From: Schaalia odontolytica | GTDB taxonomy: Bacteria; Actinomycetota; Actinomycetes; Actinomycetales; Actinomycetaceae | Length of the DNA stretch: 64,000 nucleotides | Assembly: GCF_009730335.1 (NCBI RefSeq) | Contig: NZ_CP046315.1 | Location: forward strand, 2,170,001-2,234,000 | Reading direction: 5' to 3' | Shown here: piece by piece, positions 18,012 through 27,562 of the stretch | How positions within the stretch are numbered: position 1 is the first letter of the stretch | Layout of the letters: the number at the start of each line of letters is the position of its first letter | Notes under the pieces: model-generated | What the model saw: only the letters and a program-made list of their open reading frames with translations | What the model was told of the DNA's origin: nothing | Database searches by the model: none | Translations under genes and position numbers: made by a program

Positions 18012-19193
18012 TCACAGCTCGACCATCTTCTCCACGGCCCACAGCACCTCGCGAGGATCGATCGGCACCACGGCGAGGTCCGTGTCAGCCAGCGGCTCGG
18101 GTTCGCGGTCGGGCGACTCGACGGACTGCGACTTCCCAACCTTCTGGTCGTCACTGGCGGATGCAACCGCTTCCTCCGCCACACTACGCCTTCTTCTCAG
18201 GCTACGGCGCCTGCTCGGGCGGCCACGGCCTCGTCGAGAAGCCCGAGCACCCTCCCCACCATCCGCACCCATCGAGGGCGCCGCATCATCCCCAGGGGGC
18301 ACCCACCGCTCATCGGAGGACTCCTGCGAGAATGCATCACCCACCTGGTAGGTCACGCCGGAACAATCTAGAACACGTAAGTGGGCACAGGGCTCCTTCC
18401 ACGCGCTCTCGGCACGGAAGGCGACGAAGGCAAAGGCATGGAAGTCCACAGCATTCAAGGCATCGGCAACGGTCGACCCCTCGGGAGCCACGCAGGAGAT
18501 GTCGCGCATCGCGCGGAAGGTATTCCACAGGGGCTTGGCTCCCAGCTCCATGGTCTCGGCTGGCAGCCAACGCAGGCCGTCCACTTTGCCCGTGCGCGGG
18601 CCGAGGCGCGTGAAGCCTCGGACAAAGCCGACGACCTCGCTGGGGAGGATCTCATCGACCTTGACGACGCGGGTACGGTGCAGCTCAACGAGCGCACGGT
18701 CCTTGGTCAGCCACACGCGCATGAGACGAGGCTTCTGAGCGGCCTTCGAGTGCAGGGCCCACACGTCGAGGCGCATCGTCGCCCACGAGGTCGGGGCCAG
18801 CTCACGCCTCGGTTGGACAGCGTCGACGGGGGCGTCCAGCATCGCCAGGTATCTGCGCTTATCGACCGTGACCTTGCCGAGCTGACTGGCATGGAAGCGC
18901 CGGGGAAAGGAAGCTCCCTGTTCCGGGCTGCCCCAGATGCTCGCGGCCGTCACGAGACGGTCAGCGTCACCTCTCCTCCGCGGTTGATCCAGCCACTCCC
19001 GCCAACGCTCCCCGAAAGCCGCGTAGTGCTCTCGCATGCGCTTCTCACGATCGGCTGCGCTCTCCCTGGGGGCGACGGGTCCGCGCTTCTTTTTGCGGGG
19101 CTTCCTCATGATCTTGACGACCGCCTGGACGATCGTGGTAGCAACAAAGGCGATGATCAGAATGTGGTAGGCGTGATCAGCGATCGCCTGCAT
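18012..19193 (-). CDS. Hypothetical membrane-anchored protein
   Basis: 393 residues; I do not recognise the family. One hydrophobic segment near the N-terminus (about residues 9-28) is followed by a basic stretch RKPRKKKR, so the bulk is probably cytoplasmic. The middle part (about 90-270) looks globular with many Trp and Val residues. An Arg/Ser-rich low-complexity stretch near 310-340 leads to an acidic tail. It is 37 bp upstream of the ATL gene on the same strand, and a strong terminator separates it from tRNA-Asn. Confidence 0.7.
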   Translation of the reverse strand: MQAIADHAYHILIIAFVATTIVQAVVKIMRKPRKKKRGPVAPRESAADREKRMREHYAAFGERWREWLDQPRRRGDADRLVTAASIWGSPEQGASFPRRFHASQLGKVTVDKRRYLAMLDAPVDAVQPRRELAPTSWATMRLDVWALHSKAAQKPRLMRVWLTKDRALVELHRTRVVKVDEILPSEVVGFVRGFTRLGPRTGKVDGLRWLPAETMELGAKPLWNTFRAMRDISCVAPEGSTVADALNAVDFHAFAFVAFRAESAWKEPCAHLRVLDCSGVTYQVGDAFSQESSDERWVPPGDDAAPSMGADGGEGARASRRGRGRPSRRRSLRRRRSVAEEAVASASDDQKVGKSQSVESPDREPEPLADTDLAVVPIDPREVLWAVEKMVEL

Positions 19194-19214
19194 GTGTCAC
19201 TCCTCCCCGATCAA

Positions 19215-19246
19215 CAAAAAGCCCCGAGTTCATGAGAACTCGGGGC
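19215..19246 (-). terminator. Rho-independent terminator of tRNA-Asn
   Basis: GCCCCGAGTT and AACTCGGGGC form a 10-bp stem with a 6-base loop, followed on the minus strand by TTTTTG. It lies 6 bp past the tRNA gene. Confidence 0.9.
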
Positions 19247-19252
19247 ATCTGC

Positions 19253-19323
19253 TCCTGCGACTGGATTCGAACCAGTAACCGTCCGATTAACAGTCGGATG
19301 CTCTGCCGTTGAGCTACGCAGGA
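19253..19323 (-). tRNA. tRNA-Asn (GTT)
   Basis: Acceptor arms TCCTGCG/CGCAGGA, D-arm TAGCTCAACGG, anticodon loop CTGTTAA with GTT, T-loop GGTTCGAATCC. CCA is not encoded. Confidence 0.96.
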
Positions 19324-19480
19324 TTGCGACAAGAGAAGATAGTAGCAGAGGCGGCGCGAAACTGGCAAGCCGGATACAGCTCCGCCGATATGCTGCGCAT
19401 CACGCGGGAGGACGGCTGCGGCTGCGCCCCTAGGAGGCACGCACTTCTCCGTGCTGCTCAGGCTTGTGCGGATAGTCGAA

Positions 19481-19523
19481 GCGCCGGACCCGCAGCCCTC
19501 ACTCGAGGCTGCGGGTCCGGCGC
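19481..19523 (-). terminator. Hairpin after the MerR gene
   Basis: GCGCCGGACCCGCAGCC (19481-19497) and its exact reverse complement (19507-19523) form a 17-bp stem with a 9-base loop, 22 bp past the MerR stop. The rest of the gap between 19324 and 19545 shows nothing else that I can name beyond presumed tRNA promoter sequence. Confidence 0.75.
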
Positions 19524-19545
19524 TCTCAGAGCGGGAGGCTCCGCA

Positions 19546-20340
19546 TCAACGCCACTGCGGGTCGTCCGTATCGACGCCGCGCGCAACTGCGACGTGCTCG
19601 ATTGCGTCCGCGAGCCACTGAGCAAAGCCCTCCTGCTGAGAGTCGTAGTGGGAGCGGAAGCTTTCATCGCACAGGTAGGCACGAGAAATGAGGTAGTGCT
19701 TCGCTGGGCTCACGGGGAAGTACTCGCTCAGCGCCTCCCGGTGTGCATCAACGAGCTCGGCGGCCCTGTCGCTGCCGGTGGCCACGCGTGCGCGAATGGC
19801 ATCGATCATGTCCGATTCGATCCTGCGGATTCGCTCGGTGCTCGCCTGCCAGTCGCCCGCCTGCCACGAGGCGGTGCGGCGGTGCCACTCTTTCCAGTCA
19901 TCGGTCTCGCCGTAGCATTCCTCGGCTCGCGCCTGGTGGGCCGCAAAGTCGGCGTCCCCCAGAATCTCCCCGATCTGTTCGACGGTCAGCGCGTTGTCGT
20001 TCATTGCATCCTCCAGGAGTATGTCGAGTGCTTCGATCATCTTGTCCGTCTCTTGACGGTGAGCGATGAGCCTTTCTCGTTGCCGCTTCAGGTGGGAGAT
20101 CCCCGACTCGCCAGAATCGAGAAGAGCCTTGATGTCCGTCAGTCTCATCCCAGTCGCCCGGTAGATGATGATCCTTTGGACGCGGGCACAATCCTCGGCT
20201 GAGTAGAGCCGGTAGTTCGACCAGCTTCGCTCGGCGGGAGCGAGGAGGCCCCGGGCCTCCCAGTGATGCAGCGTTCGCACCGTCAAGGAGAATCGCTCGG
20301 CGACCTCGCCGACGGTGTGGAAAGTGTTGTCATCGCTCAT
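19546..20340 (-). CDS. MerR-family regulator with TipAS-like drug-sensing domain
   Basis: 264 residues. The N-terminal winged helix (FHTVGEVAERFSLTVRTLHH, then WEARGLL) and the dimerisation coiled coil (about 80-110) are MerR-type. The C-terminal half, with LTVEQIGEILGD, WKEWHRRTASWQAGDW and ISRAYLCDESFRSHYD, resembles the antibiotic-recognition domain of TipA proteins. Such regulators activate their own and efflux genes on binding thiopeptides or other drugs. No resistance gene sits beside it, so the regulon is elsewhere or autoregulatory. Confidence 0.85.
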   Translation of the reverse strand: MSDDNTFHTVGEVAERFSLTVRTLHHWEARGLLAPAERSWSNYRLYSAEDCARVQRIIIYRATGMRLTDIKALLDSGESGISHLKRQRERLIAHRQETDKMIEALDILLEDAMNDNALTVEQIGEILGDADFAAHQARAEECYGETDDWKEWHRRTASWQAGDWQASTERIRRIESDMIDAIRARVATGSDRAAELVDAHREALSEYFPVSPAKHYLISRAYLCDESFRSHYDSQQEGFAQWLADAIEHVAVARGVDTDDPQWR

Positions 20341-20403
20341 GGAAATGATTCTGAAGCCTCACGTCGGGTCATGGTCAAGTCGGGCACATGCCCGCAAGCA
20401 CTC

Positions 20404-20433
20404 AGCCCCGCCCCGCGGATGCGGGACGGGGCT
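20404..20433 (-). terminator. Terminator of rplJ-rplL
   Basis: AGCCCCGCCCCGC and GCGGGACGGGGCT pair over 13 bp with one mismatch around a GGAT loop, 50 bp past the rplL stop. Confidence 0.75.
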
Positions 20434-20482
20434 TGCTCACCCAAACGAGGGGTGAAAGTCTGAACGATTCAGACGGGGAAAG

Positions 20483-20863
<381 letters not shown>

Positions 20864-20955
20864 GAGTGGCATCCTTCCTAATTGGCCTGCACGAGTGCAG
20901 ATTGTTGGGTAGTTTCACGCAGCCGGGGTGGCGGCGTGAAACATGGCCTGTCTCG

Positions 20956-21477
20956 TCAGGCCGCCTCGCTCTGCTTTTCGCGCAGAGCATCGATGGTGCG
21001 CACTGCCTTGACGGGCAGAGCGTTGAATGCGAACGCCGCCTGACCAATCTTGGCCTTGAGGACGCCTGCGGCCTTGGCCAGCAGGACCTCGCGGGACTCG
21101 AGATCGGCAAGCTTCTTGACAGCCTCGGCGCTCAGCTGAGCGCCGTCCATCGCGCCGGACTTCAGCACGAGGGCGGGGTTGTCCTTAGCAAAATCACGCA
21201 GGGTCTTGGCAGCCTCAACAGGCTCGCCGGAGACGAAAGCGATGGCCGTGGGACCCTTGAGGTCCTCAGCCAGGAAGTCGAGACCGACCTCCTTGGCCGC
21301 CAGGCGCGCCAGCGTGTTCTTTGCCACGGCGTAGGTCGCGTTCTCGCCCAGGCCGCGACGCAGCTGCTTCAGCTGGCCGACGGTCAGGCCGCGGTACTCG
21401 GTCAGCAGGACAGCGTCGGCTGCGCGGAAACGCTCCACGAGCTCGGCAACTGCTGCCACCTTGTCGGACTTCGCCAT
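20956..21477 (-). CDS. rplJ: 50S ribosomal protein L10
   Basis: 173 residues from the ATG behind GGAAGGAGGACC. Contains the L10 core ADAVLLTEYRGLTVGQLKQL and NTLARLAAKE. L10 anchors L7/L12 dimers at the stalk base. Expression is probably controlled by an L10-binding leader with an intrinsic terminator in the 160 bp upstream. Confidence 0.97.
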   Translation of the reverse strand: MAKSDKVAAVAELVERFRAADAVLLTEYRGLTVGQLKQLRRGLGENATYAVAKNTLARLAAKEVGLDFLAEDLKGPTAIAFVSGEPVEAAKTLRDFAKDNPALVLKSGAMDGAQLSAEAVKKLADLESREVLLAKAAGVLKAKIGQAAFAFNALPVKAVRTIDALREKQSEAA

Positions 21478-21640
21478 GGTCCTCCTTCCAGATACGTGAC
21501 CGTAGGTAAGAAAAAACCCGACACGCAGGATCGTGTCGGGCATACGCTCGATTGCAGCACAGGGCTGCTCACTCACCTGCGTTGGATTTTCTTCCACTAG
21601 TGTGGACACCAACGGTCTTCGGCGAGGATCAGCTTAACAG
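21478..21640 (-). ncRNA. Ribosomal protein L10 leader
   Basis: The leader contains GCCGAAGACCGTTGGTG, resembling the conserved L10-leader core, followed by a hairpin-forming stretch and a rho-independent hairpin. L10 leaders fold around L10-L12 and shut off their own operon. The 5' limit is uncertain. Confidence 0.65.
21511..21540 (-). terminator. Attenuator in the rplJ leader
   Basis: CCCGACACG (21517-21525) and CGTGTCGGG (21532-21540) make a 9-bp stem with a 6-base loop, followed on the minus strand by six Ts, 33 bp before the rplJ start. It fits a terminator attenuator responding to L10. Confidence 0.8.
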
Positions 21641-21681
21641 GCCCAGCTAGGGCTTGCAAGCAACGGGGCGAGCATCACAGA

Positions 21682-21693
21682 CGAGGCCGGGGC
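21682..21693. repeat. Single copy of CGAGGCCGGGGC element
   Basis: Exact match to the recurring 12-mer, downstream of the ABC exporter-fold genes. GGGGCC in it could pair with GGCCCC at 21735-21740 as a weak terminator. Confidence 0.5.
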
Positions 21694-21749
21694 CGGCCGC
21701 GCGCACAGTCCGCCTCTGGGCAGATGCGCAAGCTTGGCCCCGCCACCAG

Positions 21750-23513
21750 TCAGACAAGCCTCCATCCCGCTGCCCGAGAGCGAGCGTCCCAGAATGCCCG
21801 GTATTGGCCATCCAGCTGGGTGTAGAGCTGCTCGTGCGTGCCGATCTGTGCGACGCGTCCAGTCTCGCTGAGGACAACAATTTGGTCGGCCGCGGTGATC
21901 GTGTCGAGCTTGTGCGCGATGACGATGAGGGACGCGTCGCGCCTCAGGGCTGCCATGGCGTCGGTGACGCGGGATTCGTTCTCGGGGTCGAGGGCGCTCG
22001 TGGCCTCGTCGAAGAGGACGATGGGCGCGGCTTTCAGGAGTGCGCGAGCGATGGAGACACGCTGGCGTTCGCCGCCTGACAGGGCTCGGCCGGCCTCGCC
22101 GACGGGGGTCTCCCAGCCGAGGGGCAGACGTTCAACGATCTCGTCGACTCCGCTCAGACGTGCCGCTTCCTCAATGTCAGCCCGGGTCGCGTCGGGGTTA
22201 CCGACGCGCACGTTAACCTCGAGGGTGTCGTCGAAGAGGTAGACGTCCTGGAAGACAAGGGACAGCTGTGCCATGAGGTCGGCAGTGTCCCAGTCCCGAA
22301 CATCCCCATCGCCAACGAGCACACGTCCGGCGTCCACATCGTAGAAGCGTGCGATGAGGCGCGCGATGGTGGTCTTGCCGCACCCCGAGGGGCCGACGAT
22401 CGCCGTCATCGTTCCGGGTTCCACGCGGAAGGACACGCCTTGCAGGACCGGATGGTCGGCCTCGTAGGAGAAGGACACGCCCTCAAGGGCGACGGACGCG
22501 CCCGACGAGGCCGGGGCCTCGTCCCCGCATCGCCCGCCGTTGTGCGTGGGCAGTTCGGGGGCGGAAAGAATGTCGTGGCTGAGGTCTAGGACGGGGCGCC
22601 GGGTCTCGAAGGCGGAGCCGAGCGCCCCAATATCGACGAGGATCTGCGTAAAGCGCAGCAGCAGGCCGATGGAGACGACCGCCTCCACCGGGCCGACGGT
22701 CCCGGCGACCGACAGCCAGCCAATCGCGCAGATGAGCGTCACGACGACCGTCTGAGCAGCCATGCCGTTGACGATCTGGCCAACCGTCTCCCTCATGAGT
22801 GAGCGTCGCGCGGCCACTCCGTATGCGTCCTCTGCTCGCATGAGGGGCTCGTAGGAGGAGGAGCGTCCACACGCGCGCAGGGCGCCCTGCTTGGTCGCGT
22901 ATTCAACGATGCGGTGGGACAGCTCGCGAGCGGGAGGCTCTTTCAGGGACGCCCCGGACTGCAGGCATCGGCGCGCCACCCACACTCCCCCGCCGATGAC
23001 CGGGATCGCCGCCAAGCACACCAGTCCGAGTACCGGCGAAAACACGGTGATGCCGACGAGCATCGTCACCGAGGTGACGATCGCGGCGATGAGAGGCGAG
23101 TACATGTGCGCGAAGATCTCGCCCAGGACCATGAGCTCGCGCGAGACGAGGCGGGATGTCTTTCCGGCCGTGTCCGCGCGGAAGGAGCCGAGCGGCAGGG
23201 ACGCCACCTTGTCGCCGATCGCACGGTGCATGTTCGACAGGAAGTCGAAGGCCACCGAGTAGGAGCGGATGGCGAGCAGGTACTCAACGATGAACGAGGT
23301 ACCGGCACACACCCCCAGCACAACGAGCCAGGCACCCAGCCTCATGCCCCACGCGGGATTCCCCGAGGTCAGGGCGATGGAGACAGGAATGAAAGCGACG
23401 AGGGAGACGCCGCGCACCGCGCCGACGATGCAGGACAGGACGCTCGCCTGGGCGAAGTCGGCTCGCCCCTGTTCGGAGAGGGGTTCGCGTAGCCGGGAGA
23501 TGAGGCCGTACAT
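21750..23513 (-). CDS. ABC half transporter, exporter fold (partner 2 of a pair)
   Basis: 587 residues: an N-terminal six-helix membrane domain and a C-terminal ATPase with Walker A GPSGCGKTT, signature LSGGERQRV and Walker B IVLFDEAT. It starts one base after the stop of the preceding ABC gene, so the two probably form a heterodimer. Exporter-fold pairs next to ECF importer genes or siderophore genes (for example the mycobacterial IrtAB) work in uptake of iron chelates. The iron-box-like site at the head of this operon favours that over drug efflux, though export remains possible. Confidence 0.85.
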   Translation of the reverse strand: MYGLISRLREPLSEQGRADFAQASVLSCIVGAVRGVSLVAFIPVSIALTSGNPAWGMRLGAWLVVLGVCAGTSFIVEYLLAIRSYSVAFDFLSNMHRAIGDKVASLPLGSFRADTAGKTSRLVSRELMVLGEIFAHMYSPLIAAIVTSVTMLVGITVFSPVLGLVCLAAIPVIGGGVWVARRCLQSGASLKEPPARELSHRIVEYATKQGALRACGRSSSYEPLMRAEDAYGVAARRSLMRETVGQIVNGMAAQTVVVTLICAIGWLSVAGTVGPVEAVVSIGLLLRFTQILVDIGALGSAFETRRPVLDLSHDILSAPELPTHNGGRCGDEAPASSGASVALEGVSFSYEADHPVLQGVSFRVEPGTMTAIVGPSGCGKTTIARLIARFYDVDAGRVLVGDGDVRDWDTADLMAQLSLVFQDVYLFDDTLEVNVRVGNPDATRADIEEAARLSGVDEIVERLPLGWETPVGEAGRALSGGERQRVSIARALLKAAPIVLFDEATSALDPENESRVTDAMAALRRDASLIVIAHKLDTITAADQIVVLSETGRVAQIGTHEQLYTQLDGQYRAFWDARSRAAGWRLV

Positions 23514-23514
23514 G

Positions 23515-25335
23515 TCAGTGTCCTTTCGCGGGCGCGCTCATGCGCCGCATGTACGGGTGGTCGGCGAGCTCGTCGGGCGTGCCCACCGCGATGATGCGGC
23601 CCGCGTCGAGGATGGCTATTTGGTCGACGCCGGCGATGGATGCTGCGCGGTGCGCGATGACCAGGACTGTCTTTCCCTGCACGAGGCGGGTCAGCGCCGC
23701 CTGGATATCGGCTTCGGCCTCCGGGTCGGTGAAGGCAGTGGCCTCGTCGAGAACGAGGATGGGGGCGTCGACGAGGAGAGCCCGTGCGATCGCAATTCGT
23801 TGCGCCTGGCCACCCGAGGGGTGGGCGTCCTCCCCGATGACGGAGCCGAGGCCTCGGGGCAGGGAACGCAGGTAGTCGTCGATGCGCGCGGCCCCGGCAG
23901 CCGCCCACACCGCTTCGTCGCTGGCGCCCGGGACTCCCAGCGCGATGTTGTCGCGCACGGAGATGTCGAGGAGTTGCGGATCCTGGAGGACGAAGGAGAC
24001 GTGCCGGTAGAGAGCATCGGGGGCGATGTCGCGAGCGTCGACCCCGCCGATACGCACGCTCCCCTGGTCCGGGTCAGCGAAGCGCGCGACCAGCGTCGCG
24101 AGCGTTGACTTTCCCGAGCCGGAGGACCCCACGAGGGCGGTCACCGAACCCTCGGGGATGGTCAGACTGACGTCGTCCAGCGCGAGGGTTGCCCCGTAGG
24201 AGAAGGACACGCCATCAATCTCGATGTCAGCTCCCCCCGGCACTGAACTCCCCTCGGCAGGCAACGGGGCGACCGAAAGTAGGTCCACGATGCGCAGCGC
24301 GGCGGCCCCGGCGATCTGGTAGGCCCAGGTCGTCGTACCCAGCACCTCGATAGCCGCCGGGATGACGAGGGCGATGAGCGCGCAGGTGATCACCTGGACC
24401 GGGCTCACGATGCCCGAGGCCGCGAGCGCGGACCCTCCCGCCGTCGAGACGAGCAAGATCAGGGAGGGCGATACGGTCGCCTGCCCGAGCGCAGAGCCTT
24501 TCAGCAGGGGGCCGCACCAGTCGACGTAGAAGCGAGAGAAGTCCTCGGCGGCCCGGGTGAATCGCTCGTGCGAGCGCCCCACGGTCCCAAACGCCTTGAC
24601 GACGCTGATGCCGGAGACGAACTCGACCATCGTGGACGAGACCCGCGTCAGGTGTCGATCCATCTCGGCGGTCTTTTCCCCCATGCCGCGCATCATCCAC
24701 GCGTTGAGGAGTCCGTAGACGGGGAGCGTGGCGATCGACAGGAGTCCGAGTCGCCAGTCGACGACGAAAGCGTAGATGAGCAGGGACAGCGGTGCGCTGA
24801 CGGCGGCCGCGGATTCGACGGGAGCGTGCGCAATGACCGTGTGCACGTCGTGCGTGTCGTCCTGGATCGCCTTGCGCACGGCCCCCGAGTTCGTGGATGT
24901 GAACCAGGCGAGGGGCGCTGCGGCGAGCACACTCACCATGCGGGAGCGCACGATGTGCCCGAAACGCACGTCCGCGAAGTGAGTGACGGTCAGCGCGATG
25001 AAGTAGATGCCGTATCGGAGGCCGAACGCACCGGTCAGCCACATGAGCAGCGTCATCACCTCGGCGCGATCAGGCGAGGCACCCGAGCGGGCTGCCTCCA
25101 GCAGCACCTCCCCAAGCTGGACGAGGATGACGTAGGGGGCGACCGCGAGCGCACCGTAGATGAGCCCGAGCACCCGGGAGAGCATCATGGATCCACGGAT
25201 GGGAGCGGTCAGTTCCTTGAAGGCGCGCTGGCCCGCTAGGTGCGCCGCACGCGGGTCGCCAGCAGCGATCTTGTCGGCGTGCGGATCGCTCGGGGACGAG
25301 GCAGTGGTGTCCTCGCGCTCGTCAGTGTCGGTCAT
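23515..25335 (-). CDS. ABC half transporter, exporter fold (partner 1 of a pair)
   Basis: 606 residues from the ATG at 25335, behind GAAGGAGACC and overlapping the ECF ATPase stop (ATGA). A polar N-terminal tail of about 45 residues precedes six membrane helices and an ATPase with Walker A GSSGSGKST and Walker B ILVLDEAT. Where the signature LSGGQ is expected it has HPSGGQAQR, a mild deviation. Probably heterodimerises with the product of the next gene. Confidence 0.85.
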   Translation of the reverse strand: MTDTDEREDTTASSPSDPHADKIAAGDPRAAHLAGQRAFKELTAPIRGSMMLSRVLGLIYGALAVAPYVILVQLGEVLLEAARSGASPDRAEVMTLLMWLTGAFGLRYGIYFIALTVTHFADVRFGHIVRSRMVSVLAAAPLAWFTSTNSGAVRKAIQDDTHDVHTVIAHAPVESAAAVSAPLSLLIYAFVVDWRLGLLSIATLPVYGLLNAWMMRGMGEKTAEMDRHLTRVSSTMVEFVSGISVVKAFGTVGRSHERFTRAAEDFSRFYVDWCGPLLKGSALGQATVSPSLILLVSTAGGSALAASGIVSPVQVITCALIALVIPAAIEVLGTTTWAYQIAGAAALRIVDLLSVAPLPAEGSSVPGGADIEIDGVSFSYGATLALDDVSLTIPEGSVTALVGSSGSGKSTLATLVARFADPDQGSVRIGGVDARDIAPDALYRHVSFVLQDPQLLDISVRDNIALGVPGASDEAVWAAAGAARIDDYLRSLPRGLGSVIGEDAHPSGGQAQRIAIARALLVDAPILVLDEATAFTDPEAEADIQAALTRLVQGKTVLVIAHRAASIAGVDQIAILDAGRIIAVGTPDELADHPYMRRMSAPAKGH

Positions 25336-26789
25336 TGGTGGTCTCCTTCGAGGGCGCACAAGGCACCCGTCGGCGTGAGTGTGATGAGTCGATCCGCGCA
25401 GGCCGAGGCGAATTCGCCGTCGTGGGTAACGACGATGACGGCCGCGCCTTCGTCGGCAATGCGGCGCAGGGTCGACGTGATGGAGGTGAGGTGTCGCGCG
25501 TCGACCCCTGACGTGGGTTCGTCAAGAATGACGATGCGATGCCCGGTGGCACGCGCGGCTGCGATGACGAGGCGTTGTTTTTGGCCCCCCGACAGGCTCA
25601 GCGGGTGCCGATCCCCCAGGTGTGCGAGGTCGAAGTCGCCCAGGAGCTTGTCCGCATCCTCGCCGCTCGCCTCCGAGGCTCCGATCGTGAGTTCACCCGC
25701 AAGCGTGTCGGAGAAAAGCTGCCGTCCGGTGTCCTGCATGACGAGCGCGCACGCGGCTCGGCGCTGCCGACGATTGGTCGCCCGCCCGTCCAGGGTGATC
25801 GTCCCGGATCCGGGAGCGGCCAGCCCACACAAAACGCGCACGAGGGTCGTTTTCCCAACGCCGTTCATTCCCGCGATGCAGGTGATCTGTCCTGCCGGGA
25901 AGTCCGCGTTCAACCCGTCGAACACGGGGGTGTTCCCGTAGGAGAAGCTCAGATCCCGGCAGGACAGGCGCACTCCCCCTTCATGGGAGGCCTCCTTGTC
26001 GGAGTTCCGCGAGGGCACCCATGCCTCGGGCGGGCCAGGATCCACGAGGGTACGCAGTCCGAGCGACTGCCGATGCGCGTCATCCATCGCGTAGAACTCC
26101 TCACCACTCCACGCGCGCGTGACCTCTCCGCCCTCCATGAGGAGAACCTGGTCGGCGAGCCCCCGCAGGAAGCGGAGGCGGTGCTCGACGACAACGATCG
26201 TCATCCCCTGCTCTTTGAGGATCGCGAGTGCGCGCCGCACGTCGGCGATGGCATCGGGGTCCAAGTTCGAGGTTGGCTCGTCGGCGAGGAGAACCGGCGC
26301 CCCGGAGGCAAGCGCGCAGGCGAGTGCAACCTTTTGGAGCTGCCCGCCCGACAGGCTCGACAGCTTCCTGTCCATCAGGTGCGAGATGCCCATGAGCTCG
26401 GCGGCACGCGTGCTGTCCTCGATCAAGGCCTCGCGATCGCGGCCGTAGTTCTCGCCGCAGAACGCAAGCTCCTCGGAGACGGTGTCACAAAAGAACTGTG
26501 TGCGCGGATTCTGGAAGACTGACGAGCACAGGTGACCGACCTCGGTCAGGGGGACCTCGGCGAGGTCGCGCCCATCAATCCGCACCACACCATCCAGCTC
26601 TCCCGGGGTCATCTGTGGGACGAGGCCGGTGAGCGCCCGCATGAGCGTCGACTTTCCGCAGCCGGAGGAGCCGCACACGAGCGTGAGGGTGCCCGACCGG
26701 ACGGACACGTCGACCCCGCGCAGGGCCTCGACGCGGTCCCCAGTCAGCTCGCTCACGTAGGAGAACGACAGGGATTCAACGTCAATCAT
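25332..26789 (-). CDS. ECF transporter energy-coupling ATPase with two ABC domains
   Basis: 485 residues from the ATG at 26789, overlapping the T-component stop (ATGA). Two complete ABC domains: Walker A GSSGCGKST and GMNGVGKTT, signatures LSGGQLQKV and LSGGQKQRL, Walker B VLLADEPTS and IVILDEPTS. In one chain it replaces the usual EcfA-EcfA' pair. It drives uptake together with the T and S components encoded just upstream. Confidence 0.9.
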   Translation of the reverse strand: MIDVESLSFSYVSELTGDRVEALRGVDVSVRSGTLTLVCGSSGCGKSTLMRALTGLVPQMTPGELDGVVRIDGRDLAEVPLTEVGHLCSSVFQNPRTQFFCDTVSEELAFCGENYGRDREALIEDSTRAAELMGISHLMDRKLSSLSGGQLQKVALACALASGAPVLLADEPTSNLDPDAIADVRRALAILKEQGMTIVVVEHRLRFLRGLADQVLLMEGGEVTRAWSGEEFYAMDDAHRQSLGLRTLVDPGPPEAWVPSRNSDKEASHEGGVRLSCRDLSFSYGNTPVFDGLNADFPAGQITCIAGMNGVGKTTLVRVLCGLAAPGSGTITLDGRATNRRQRRAACALVMQDTGRQLFSDTLAGELTIGASEASGEDADKLLGDFDLAHLGDRHPLSLSGGQKQRLVIAAARATGHRIVILDEPTSGVDARHLTSITSTLRRIADEGAAVIVVTHDGEFASACADRLITLTPTGALCALEGDHQ

Positions 26790-27562
26790 GGGAGTACTCC
26801 GAGGTACGCGCCGACCTCGATGGCGACGACGCCAGCGATGCACGCGAGTGCGAGCGCATCCCAGGCGGTGGCGCGCAGCCGCGTCAGCGATGTGGGGCGC
26901 GTCGGGCCGCCGAGGCCTCGAATGACGCTCGAGGCAGCCAGGTCGTCGGCCACGCGCGCGATAGAGGACAGCAGGGGAACCAGAAAGCGCTCGGCGATCA
27001 CGAGGGGGTGACGGAGAACTCCGCGCACCCCGAGGTCGACGCCACGCATCTCCATCGCCTCACGGATGGCCACCGCCTCTGAGCCCACCGTCGGAATCAC
27101 GCGGAAAGCAACGGCGAGAGCGTCGACGAATACGCGCGGCAGGTGAACCGCGCGTAGCGCCGCTTTCATCTGACCGATTCTCGTCGTGCGGTACACGTAG
27201 AGCGCCAGGCCGAAGCCCGCGAAGAAGCGCGCAAACCAGAACGCAATCGCGCTGCACGTGCCGATCAGGAGAACGAGGCCACGCGGCGAGCCCACACTCT
27301 CAAGCCACGCAACGAGGAAAGGCGACCCAAGACTGCACACATCGCAGACGAGGCACCCAAGCCCCGTGCGCACCGCCGCCCGACCGCCGGCCTCCCACGC
27401 GAGCGCGACCACCGCAAGCAGTTGGACCGCAAGGAGCGTGGACGTGGGGCTCGCACGCATGACGAGCGCGTTGAGGACGAGGAGGGCTAGAAGTTTCGTT
27501 CGCGGATCAAGCTTGCTCGTCGCCTCGCCTGGGGCAGCCTCGGCGAGCGAGATCTCAGGCAA
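26786..27562 (-). CDS. ECF transporter transmembrane T component (EcfT/CbiQ-like)
   Basis: 258 residues from a TTG at 27562, chosen because GAAGG lies six bases upstream and it overlaps the S-component stop by 8 bp; no ATG or GTG fits. LDPRTKLLALLVLNALV and the coupling-helix region with AIREAMEMRGV (Ala-Arg-Gly type motif) are typical of EcfT. About five membrane segments. It couples the ATPase to the S component. Confidence 0.87.
   Translation of the reverse strand: MPEISLAEAAPGEATSKLDPRTKLLALLVLNALVMRASPTSTLLAVQLLAVVALAWEAGGRAAVRTGLGCLVCDVCSLGSPFLVAWLESVGSPRGLVLLIGTCSAIAFWFARFFAGFGLALYVYRTTRIGQMKAALRAVHLPRVFVDALAVAFRVIPTVGSEAVAIREAMEMRGVDLGVRGVLRHPLVIAERFLVPLLSSIARVADDLAASSVIRGLGGPTRPTSLTRLRATAWDALALACIAGVVAIEVGAYLGVLP

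Noticed and set aside
20864-20872. Earlier ATG for rplL adding three residues
   Set aside because: It directly abuts the GGAAGG ribosome site; the ATG at 20863 has proper spacing.
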